DNA from: Ramlibacter albus
Lineage (GTDB): Bacteria; Pseudomonadota; Gammaproteobacteria; Burkholderiales; Burkholderiaceae_C
Direction: 5' to 3'
NCBI RefSeq assembly: GCF_014297445.1
Contig: NZ_JACORU010000001.1
Span: 806,001 to 870,000 of the forward strand
DNA: 64,000 bases
Below the pieces are notes generated by a model. That model saw nothing but the letters and a program-made list of their open reading frames with translations. It was not told the DNA's origin and did no database searches. This document shows positions 1 to 7,600 of this stretch, piece after piece; position 1 is the first letter of the stretch, and every line of letters starts with the position of its first letter. The translations under genes and the position numbers were made by a program.

Positions 1-1
1 G

Positions 2-826
2 CTGTGCCTGTGGACGTGGCGGCGCGGCGAGCGCTGGTCGCTGTGGATCTTTCTGGGCTTCCTGCCGATCCACCTCGCCTATCCGTTCCCCGCGCTGCGC
101 GCGTCGGGCGTGCTGCCGGATAGCTGGGCGTCGCAGTATGCGGTGCTGATCGGCTCGGCCATCGAGATCCCGCTGCTGCTGTTCATCCTGCACTGGCGGG
201 CGCGCGAGTTCAGCGAGAACCGCGCTCGCCTGCGTGCGCTGGACAGCACCGACCCGCTCACCGGCCTGGCCGTGGTGCCCGTGCTGCGCCTGCGCCTGCG
301 CGACTCGCTGCGGCGCGCACGGCGCCTCGACCACCCCGCGGCGCTGCTGCTGGTGGAGGTGGCGAACCATGCGGAGATCGTCGCGCGCGAGGGGCGCGAA
401 GCCGGCGACCGCGCGCTGGTCGTTGCGGCCGGCAGGCTGTCGCGCCTCGTGCGCGAGATCGACACCGTCTGCCGCATCAGCAACACGCGCTTCGCCATCC
501 TCGTGGAAGGCCCGCAGCCGGACGAAGCGCGGCGCGCGCTCGCGCCGCACATGGTGGCGCGCGGGCTCGAGCCGCTGCCGCACATGCCGAACGACCTCGC
601 GTTGCGGCTGAAGGTGGTGACGCTGCCTGTGCCCGACACCTCCGCCCACACCACCGTCGACGGCTCGGCGGACGAGCAGCGGCTGCTGGAGCGCGCGAAC
701 GAGGCGCTGGACCTGTTCCTCGGCGACCCCAAGCGCGCCGTCTACCACCTGGGCCGCGTGGACGAGCCGGCCACGGCGCCGTCGGTGTTCGATTCCGAGC
801 CCCTGCGTGCGCTCAAAGGGCGCTGA
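2..826 (+). CDS. Membrane GGDEF-domain protein with degenerate active site (5' truncated by window edge)
   Basis: The frame is open to the left edge, so the N-terminus lies outside the window. The first ~65 visible residues hold hydrophobic stretches (WSLWIFLGFLPIHLAYPF, then YAVLIGSAIEIPLLLFIL) that look like the last two helices of a multi-helix membrane sensor, plausibly 7TMR-DISM. A charged linker leads into DPLTGL, the usual opening of a GGDEF domain. The signature loop that should read GGDEF is instead SNTRF (ISNTRFAILVEG), so the residues that bind metal and GTP are missing. Diguanylate cyclase activity is therefore unlikely, and a c-di-GMP/GTP-binding or signalling-scaffold role is more plausible. 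A GTG at 110 could be mistaken for the start, but the membrane helices continue upstream of it. It is convergent with the next gene, with a 9-bp gap. Confidence 0.82.
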   Translation: MCLWTWRRGERWSLWIFLGFLPIHLAYPFPALRASGVLPDSWASQYAVLIGSAIEIPLLLFILHWRAREFSENRARLRALDSTDPLTGLAVVPVLRLRLRDSLRRARRLDHPAALLLVEVANHAEIVAREGREAGDRALVVAAGRLSRLVREIDTVCRISNTRFAILVEGPQPDEARRALAPHMVARGLEPLPHMPNDLALRLKVVTLPVPDTSAHTTVDGSADEQRLLERANEALDLFLGDPKRAVYHLGRVDEPATAPSVFDSEPLRALKGR

Positions 827-835
827 CGCCCGGCT

Positions 836-1960
836 TCAGGCAAACAACGCCAGCAGCTCGCGCGTGTACGCCTCCACATTGGCCGGGTGCGCGGTATCCA
901 GCGACTGCAGCAGCTCGCGCGTGCTGCGCTTCGCGTCGGCGATGCGCAGGTCGTGCTCGGCATGCGCGCGCAGCAGCGCGGCGCCGCCCGCTTCGCAATC
1001 GAAACCCGGGTAGTAGTAGCCGTGGCCGCGCAGCAGCGGCGAGTTGTGCACGAGCGGGTAGCCGCCGTAGAGCGCCTCGTAGTAGAGGTAGTTCTGCGCG
1101 TTGGCCCACTGGTGCGAGACGATGCAGTCGCCGAAATTCGCCATGAACTCGTACACGGCGAAGCGACCTTCGAACGTGGCCACCCCGTGCTGCACCACGT
1201 CGAGCGAGCGCGCCATGTGCAGGAACTGCACGTGGTCCTTCAGGTGCAGCGTGTTGCACACGCGCAGTTGCTCCAGGAAGTTGGGTCGCCGGCGGTAGGC
1301 CTCTTCGCAGGCGAGCATCGGGATGATGCTGGTCTTGACCATGCACACGTTCGGCTCGAAGGCGCACACGCGCCAGCGCGGCTTGCCCGCGACGTAGCCG
1401 AACGAAGTGCCGGCGGGCAGGGAGCGGATGCCGATATCGAAGAACAGCGGCGTCCACAGGTGCGGCAGCACCTTCACCGGCGCGCGCGTGGGGATGCCGA
1501 AGTAGTCGCGGCACTGTTCCTCGTACTGCGGCAGGGTCCAGATGGCGTCGTACGGCTTGTGGTCGTAGAGCGAGGCCGCGGGCTTGCCGAACATCGCGCG
1601 CTCGATGTCGATGACGTAGTCGTTGCCCACGCGCATCCACGCATAGCGGCCGCCCCTGGCGCGGAAGGCCGCGGCCCAGTCGGCCGGGAGCAGCGCGCTC
1701 ATCTCGATGACGACGTCGAGCGACATCGCCTCGTCCAGCCCCACGCAGCGCAGCCCCGTGTGTTCCAGCAGCATCGCGGGGCTGGGCACCGCGGCCGCGC
1801 CGTGCGCGACGATGACCGCCTCTTCGACGGCGGGCGAGTGGTTGAACAGCTGTGCGAGGAAGGCGCAGTTCTGGAAGATGCCGTTTTCCCAGATCGACTG
1901 GGTGGCGTCACGCAGGTTCAGCGTGACGCCGACGCGCAGCTTGCGGGCGGGGGCGCTCAT
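836..1960 (-). CDS. DUF2827 family protein (third of three tandem paralogs), possible glycosyltransferase
   Basis: A 374-residue soluble protein with no signal peptide. It aligns with the two genes upstream throughout: an N-terminal strand and loop with IWENGIFQNCAFLAQLF, a middle FEPNVCMVKTS block, and a C-terminal block VSHQWANAQNYLYYEALYGG followed by YPLVHNSPLL. I recognise the family as DUF2827, which has no established function. The C-terminal pattern Glu-Ala...Gly-Tyr-Pro-Leu-Val resembles the acidic/Gly-Pro nucleotide-sugar site of GT-B glycosyltransferases; this is my inference. The start ATG at 1960 overlaps the stop of the preceding paralog (ATGA), so the genes are translationally coupled. 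It is the last gene of the adhesin cluster and is convergent with the GGDEF gene. Confidence 0.85.
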   Translation of the reverse strand: MSAPARKLRVGVTLNLRDATQSIWENGIFQNCAFLAQLFNHSPAVEEAVIVAHGAAAVPSPAMLLEHTGLRCVGLDEAMSLDVVIEMSALLPADWAAAFRARGGRYAWMRVGNDYVIDIERAMFGKPAASLYDHKPYDAIWTLPQYEEQCRDYFGIPTRAPVKVLPHLWTPLFFDIGIRSLPAGTSFGYVAGKPRWRVCAFEPNVCMVKTSIIPMLACEEAYRRRPNFLEQLRVCNTLHLKDHVQFLHMARSLDVVQHGVATFEGRFAVYEFMANFGDCIVSHQWANAQNYLYYEALYGGYPLVHNSPLLRGHGYYYPGFDCEAGGAALLRAHAEHDLRIADAKRSTRELLQSLDTAHPANVEAYTRELLALFA

Positions 1961-3066
1961 GCGGCCAGCCTCCGCCTGAAAGCCGCGACGTTCTCCGCGC
2001 GGTCCGGTGCGAGCGTGGCGAGGAAGGCTCTCGACGCGGTGCGGTATTCGCGCCAGTAGCCCGGCTCCTCGTCGCGCGCGCCAAGCAGTGCGCGGGCGGC
2101 ACCCAAAGCATCGAAGCCGTCGTAGAACAGGCCCGCGCCCGCATCGCGCAGGAACGGCGAGTTGTGCACCAGCGGGTAGCCGCCGTGCAGCGCGTCGTAG
2201 TAGAGGTAGTTCTGCGCGTTCTCCCACTGGTGGCTCACCACCGCGTCCAGCCGGAAGCGCCCCATGCACTCGGCGAACGCGACACGCGGCTCGAACGACG
2301 CGCGGCCGTCCTTCACCAGGTCCAGGCCGGCGGCCAGCGTGTTGAAGCTGGGGTGCTCCTTCATGTGCAGGCTGTTCATCACCATCATCGTGTCGATCGC
2401 GCCGCGGTTGGTGCGGTACGCCTGCTCGCACGCCAGCATGGGCACCATGCCGTTCTTCACGACGGAGATGTTGGGCTCGAAGATGCCCACGCGCCAGCCC
2501 GCGCGCGGCGAGCGGCTGCCCAGGTCGAACCCGAAGGCCTGCCCGCCCGCGGCGATGCTGCGCTCGAGGAAGGCGGGCGACCAGATGTGCGGCACGGCAT
2601 GCACCGGCACGCGCGCCAGCGTGCGCAGCATCGGCGCGCAGCTGTCCATGTACTGGGGCAGCGTCCACACCTCGTGCCATGGGGCACCCGTGAACGTGAG
2701 CCCGCCCGTGCGGCCGAAGAGCGGGTTCTCCGCGGCCATCGCGTAGGTGTGGCCCACCACGAACAGCACGAGCTTCGCGCCGAGCGCGCGCACGTGCTTC
2801 ATCCATTCCAGCGGCAGCTGCGCGCCCATCTCGATGACGACGTCGACCTTGTGCGTCACATCCGCGGGCCGCACCAGCGGCACGCCGGGCAAGGCATCGG
2901 CCATGCCTTCGGGCAGCGCGTCGCCGTCGCCGCCGTTGACGAGGTAGATACCGCCCACGCCCGGCGAGTGGCGCAGCAGGTGCACGAGGAACGCGATGTT
3001 CTGGTTGACGCCGCTGCTCCACACGTTGGAGCCGGGCGAGGCGAAGACGGAGATGCCGACGTTCAT
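1957..3066 (-). CDS. DUF2827 family protein (second of three tandem paralogs), possible glycosyltransferase
   Basis: A 369-residue cytoplasmic protein starting MNVGISVFASPGSNVW with SSGVNQNIAFLVHLL, the same N-terminal pattern as its neighbours. The family blocks are all present: IFEPNISVVKNGMVPML, then VSHQWENAQNYLYYDALHGG and YPLVHNSPFL. The DUF2827 family is of unknown function. The two-lobed length and the C-terminal [DE]A...GGYPLVHN signature suggest a GT-B-like fold (inference). Its stop overlaps the next gene's start by 4 bp, and only 7 bp separate it from the upstream paralog, so the three are one transcription unit. The copies differ widely in sequence outside the blocks, which suggests different substrates rather than dosage. 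Confidence 0.85.
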   Translation of the reverse strand: MNVGISVFASPGSNVWSSGVNQNIAFLVHLLRHSPGVGGIYLVNGGDGDALPEGMADALPGVPLVRPADVTHKVDVVIEMGAQLPLEWMKHVRALGAKLVLFVVGHTYAMAAENPLFGRTGGLTFTGAPWHEVWTLPQYMDSCAPMLRTLARVPVHAVPHIWSPAFLERSIAAGGQAFGFDLGSRSPRAGWRVGIFEPNISVVKNGMVPMLACEQAYRTNRGAIDTMMVMNSLHMKEHPSFNTLAAGLDLVKDGRASFEPRVAFAECMGRFRLDAVVSHQWENAQNYLYYDALHGGYPLVHNSPFLRDAGAGLFYDGFDALGAARALLGARDEEPGYWREYRTASRAFLATLAPDRAENVAAFRRRLAA

Positions 3067-3073
3067 GGCTGCC

Positions 3074-4219
3074 TCAGGTGAGCGGGGCCTGCATGAGGCC
3101 GTGCAGCAGCTCGCCGTAGGCCTGCGTGAGCGCGCGCTGGCCGGGCAGGTAGCGGCTCATCGCCTGGCGCTGGCGGTGCCGGTAGGTGTCGTGGCCGGCG
3201 TCGTGCGTGTCGAGCGCCTCGAGCAGGCGCGCGCAGCCTGCCTGCACGTCGTTGCCGGGGTAGAAGTAGCCCAGGTCGCTGCATAGCGCCGCGTTGTGCA
3301 CCAGCGGGTAGCCCTGCCAGCAGGCTTCCAGGTAGGCGTAGTTGAGCGGGTTGTCCCACTGGTGCGATATGACCACGTCGGTGGCGGCCGAGAGGAACTG
3401 CGGCGTGTCGTAGCGGCCCACGAACGCGGCCTTGTGGTCGCGCACGAGCGAGAGCTGGTTCATCAACGCGATGAATTCGGCGCTGTGCGTAGCCAGGTGC
3501 TCCGCGTTCGTGACGTGCAGCATGCCGACGAGGCCCGGGGCGGCGCGATAGGCCTCTTCCGCGATGAGGATCGGGTAGAGGCAGAACTTCACCACGTCGT
3601 GGTTGGGCTCCATCACGCTCAGCCGGCGCGCGCCGGTGCGCGGGCGGTATTCGCCGCCGCCCGGCAGCGCCTGCGCGGCCTGCACCAGCAGGACCGGGTC
3701 CCACACGAAAGGCACGATGCGCGGCTCGCGGCGGCGCAGCGTGCGGAAGAAGTGCAGGCTGTTGCCGGCCACCTGCGGGATCACCCACACCGCGTCGTAG
3801 CGCGGGTTGACGAAGAGCTCGTAGCCGAACATGGGGCGGCCGAACATCACCGACTCCATGACGCTCACGTACTCGCTGCCGCAGCAATAGGACACGAGCC
3901 GGGTGCCGCGCTCCTTGAGGTAAGCCGTCTGCTGCGCACTCACCTGCCCGCCCAGCTCGATGAGCACGTCCAGCGCGTCCTTCGCCGCATCGAAGGCGAC
4001 GGCAGGCCAGCGCTGCAGGTCCCACGGCAGCGCGGGCGTGATGGCCACGGCGGTGGTGTTCACGAGCACCACGGACGCCACGCCCTCGACGTGCTTGAGC
4101 GCCTCGGCCAGGTAGATCGCGTTCTGCTTGATGCCGTTGACCCAGAGCGACTCGCCCTCGGCGCCCAGCCCGATCGTGATGCCGATGCGCAGGCCGCCGT
4201 CAGTCCGGAAGGCGGACAC
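3074..4219 (-). CDS. DUF2827 family protein (first of three tandem paralogs), possible glycosyltransferase
   Basis: A 381-residue soluble protein. N-terminal LWVNGIKQNAIYLAEALKHV matches the paralogs' [IV]W..G..QN..[FY]L pattern. The middle block is MEPNHDVVKFCLYPILIAEE, and the C-terminal block is ISHQWDNPLNYAYLEACWQG followed by YPLVHNAALC. YLEACWQGYPLV is the most GT-B-like version of the motif among the three. The start at 4219 lies 20 bp inside the upstream small exported-protein gene, giving tight coupling. An in-frame stop precedes the ATG, so the start is well placed. Family function is unknown; glycosylation of the adjacent Ser/Thr-rich autotransporter is my hypothesis, based on position and motif only. 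Confidence 0.85.
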   Translation of the reverse strand: MSAFRTDGGLRIGITIGLGAEGESLWVNGIKQNAIYLAEALKHVEGVASVVLVNTTAVAITPALPWDLQRWPAVAFDAAKDALDVLIELGGQVSAQQTAYLKERGTRLVSYCCGSEYVSVMESVMFGRPMFGYELFVNPRYDAVWVIPQVAGNSLHFFRTLRRREPRIVPFVWDPVLLVQAAQALPGGGEYRPRTGARRLSVMEPNHDVVKFCLYPILIAEEAYRAAPGLVGMLHVTNAEHLATHSAEFIALMNQLSLVRDHKAAFVGRYDTPQFLSAATDVVISHQWDNPLNYAYLEACWQGYPLVHNAALCSDLGYFYPGNDVQAGCARLLEALDTHDAGHDTYRHRQRQAMSRYLPGQRALTQAYGELLHGLMQAPLT

Positions 4220-4646
4220 TGCCGGCCTCGACGCGCTTGACGCGGAAGCGGTTGCCGGAGGCGACGTGCATGTACTCGAACTCGTCGCCCTCGAGCTTCT
4301 GGACCAGGTAGGCGTTGATCACGTCGGGCTTGCGCGCTTCTGTGGGAAGGTCGTTCACCTCGGTCGTGACCGTGAAGTACATGCCGTTGGAGACGCCCCA
4401 GAGGCCGCGGTTCTTCAGCTCCGCCACCACCTTGCCGTTCTCGTACATGCGCGCGTGCAGCGTGAAAGTGCCGTCGGCGGCGCGCGTGGTGACGAAGCGC
4501 TGCAGCGCCTGCCGCGGCGCGGGCTGGTATTCGCCGTACCAGGTGCCGGCGGCCTTCTTCTCGGGATCGGAGTGCGTCTGCGACCAGGCCGGCGCGGCGA
4601 GCGCGATCGCGGCGGACAACGCGGTCAGGAACTTCTTCGCTTGCAT
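4200..4646 (-). CDS. Small exported protein of unknown function in adhesin cluster
   Basis: A 148-residue protein with a clear Sec signal peptide: MQAKK, then a hydrophobic Leu/Ala core, then APAWSQ with cleavage near residue 22. The mature part is about 125 residues of alternating polar and hydrophobic strands (TWYGEYQP, FTLHARMYENGKVV, MYFTVTTEVNDL, FRVKRVEA), consistent with a small beta-barrel or lipocalin-like periplasmic fold. I recognise no family. The ATG at 4646 has a strong Shine-Dalgarno (AGAGGAAG) 7-8 bases upstream. It sits 15 bp downstream of the autotransporter stop and overlaps the first DUF2827 gene by 20 bp. A periplasmic helper for autotransporter biogenesis is conceivable, in the way SadB assists SadA in Salmonella, but no similarity was seen. 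Confidence 0.8.
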   Translation of the reverse strand: MQAKKFLTALSAAIALAAPAWSQTHSDPEKKAAGTWYGEYQPAPRQALQRFVTTRAADGTFTLHARMYENGKVVAELKNRGLWGVSNGMYFTVTTEVNDLPTEARKPDVINAYLVQKLEGDEFEYMHVASGNRFRVKRVEAGSVRLPD

Positions 4647-4661
4647 GGCTTCCTCTCGTGG

Positions 4662-7600
4662 TTACTTCCAGCGGATGCCGATGCCCGCGCCCACGCTGAA
4701 ATCGCGCGTGTTGCTCGAGACACCGACGTTGTAGGTGATCTTCCCGGTGCGGTCGACGCCCTGGAACGTGACGGCCAGTGCCTTGTTGCCGCCGTAGTAG
4801 CCCACGCCCGCGCCGAACGCCATCTCGCCCGCTTCGTACAGCGCGACCCGCGCCGACGACATGGCGACGGACATCGCGACGCCCGCGTACGCACGGCGCT
4901 CGACGTCGCGCAGTTGCGAGACGTTCACCGCGTCGGTGGGCGCGATGCCCGGCGCGACATTCGTGATGCGCCGCTCGGCGCCCTGGCTGCCGACGGAGAC
5001 GGTGCCGGGCTGTTCGGCCGTGGAGCCGTTGCCGATGGCCACCGAGTTCGGCGCCGCCGCGACGCTGTTGTTGCCCAGCGCCACCGAATAGTCGCCCACG
5101 GCCTGCGCGCGGTCCCCGACGGCCGTGGTGTTCAGGCCCTGCGCCTGCGCCTGCACGCCCACCGCGACCGAGGAGCGTGCGACCGCCCCGTCGCCGATGG
5201 CGACCGAACCGGTGCTCTCCGCGCGCGCCTGGTTGCCGATGGCGACCGAGCCCCTGCCGATGGCTTGCGTGCGAGAGCCGACGGCGGTGGCGTCGTCCGC
5301 CATCGCCGCCGCGTTGCTGCCGACCGCGGTGGCGTTGTTGGCCGCCGCCGTGCCGGTGCCCGTGCGCGCGCAGTAGCCGAGCGCTGACGCGGCCATGCCG
5401 TTGGCAAAAGCGCAGTCGCCCGCCGCCGTCGCCTGCGCGCCCGTGGCGCGCGAGCCGCCGCCGAATGCACGGGCCCCTTCGCCGTCGACCTCGCCGCCGC
5501 CCAGGCGCACCTGGGTCTGCAGTGTGCGGATCTGCCCGTCCTGCACGCCGTGGCCGGTGGAGGCGGAGGTGGACAGCGAAGCGATGGCGCTGTTGAGGGT
5601 GTTGAGGTCGAGCGAGAGGTTGTCCACGCGCGCGGTGGTTGCGTTGAGGCTGGCGATCGAGGTGACGAGCAGCGGGTCGGGTGCGATGCCGCCGGCGCCT
5701 TGCACCCCCTGCGCGCCTTGGGCGACGGCGGGGGCCGCGGGTGATGGCGCAGGAGCCGACGCAGTGGTGGATGTCGATGCGGTCGTGGGCGCCGGGGCGG
5801 GAGCGGATGACGCGGCCGGCCCGGGGGCCGGGGCGCCCGCCGCCGAGGACGAGACCGACGTGGACAGCGATGCGACGTTCGCCGACAGCGCGGCCATCGT
5901 GCTCACGGTGCTGGCCGACAGCGACGCGAGCCCCGCATTGAGCATGGAGCCGACCGACGCGAGGCCGGAGGACGTCGATGTGGACAGCGAGGCGATGCTC
6001 GTGTTGGCCGCGACGAGCCCGCTGGACAGCGATGCGACACCGGACGACAGGCCGAAGAAGCCGGTGGACAGCGAGCCGATGGTGCTGGCGGCGCTGGCCA
6101 CGCTCGACGAGAGCGAAGCAGTCGTGGTGCTGAGGCCGGTCGACAGCGACGCTACGCTGCCGGCGACGGTGCTGAGCCCGGCCGCCGTGGCCGTGGACAG
6201 CGAGGCCACCGTGCTGGCCCCCGCGCTGAGCGCGCTGGAGGTGGACGTGGACAACGAGCCGAGCGCGCTCGCCGTGGAAGTGACACCGCTGGAGAGTGAC
6301 GAGATGCCGCTGGCCGCGCTGCTCAGGCCCGTGGACACGGAGGTCGACAGGATGCCGATCGTGCTGGCCGTGCTGCTCAAGCCGGTCGACAGCGAGCTGA
6401 TGCCGCTCGTGGCGGCGACCAGGCCCGTGGACGCCGACGTGGACAGCGAGCCCAGCGTGCTCGCGGTGCTGCTCAGGCCGGTGGACAGCGACCCGAGCGA
6501 GGTGCCGGTGGCGGTGGACAGCGACGCGATCGCGCTCGTGGCGCCGCTGACGCCGGCGGAGAGCGACCCGACGGACGACGCCACGCTGGTGGACAGCGAA
6601 CCGATGGATGCGCCGGTGGCGGTCGACAGCGATGCGATCGCGTTGTTCGCGGCGCCGAGCCCGCTGGACAGCGAGGTGACGGCGCCCTGCGTTGCGGCGA
6701 CGGCCGTGGAGAGCGAGCCCACCGCGGCGCCCGCGCTGGTGGAGAGCGAAGCCACGGTGCTGTTCGTTGCCGCGAGCCCGGTGGACACCGACACGAGCGA
6801 GGCCGCGGCGCTGGTGGACAGCGAGGCGACGGCCGCGTCGGTGCCCGTCGAGAGGGACGTGATGGCCGAGCCCGTGCTTGCCGAGAGCGACGTGACCGCA
6901 CCCGCTGTCGCCGCCAGGCCGGTCGAGAGCGTGTCGAGCCCGCTGCGGGTGCTGGTGGACAGGGAACCGATGGAGGTGCCGGTGGTTGTCGAGAGCGAGG
7001 CCAGCGACGCGGCCGAGGCGGAAGACAGGGACGCGATGGCGGCGCGGGAGGTGGTGGACAGCGAGGCCACCGCGCCCGCGGTGCCGGTGGACAGCGAGGT
7101 GACCGCCGTATCGGTGCCGGTGGACAGGGATGCGATCGCCGAACCGGTGCTTGTCGAGAGCGACGTGACCGCGCCTGCGGTCGCCGCCAGGCCGGTCGAC
7201 AGCGAGCCCAGCGCACTGCCCGTGCTGGTGGACAGCGCCGCGAGCGAGGCGTTCGTCGCGGTGGACAGGGATGTGACAGCGTTGTTCGAAGCAGTCGACA
7301 GCGACGTGACCGCGTTGTTCGAGGCGGTCGACAAGGACGTGATCGCGTTGCTCGCGGCGGTGGACAGGGTGTTGAACGTGTCGTTCGTCGCCGTGGACAG
7401 CGACGCCACCGAATCGGCCGTCGCGCCGATGGACGTGCTGAGCGCGCGAGCCGAGGTCGACAGCTGGCGCACCGTCGCCGCATCCCCGTCCTGCGCGCCG
7501 TCGGCCACGTTCTGCAGCCGGCGCGTGGCGCCGGTGGCGCTGTCGCCGATCGACACGGCGCCGGCGGTCGGCGTCGATCCGGTGAGCCAGGCCGCCTGGG

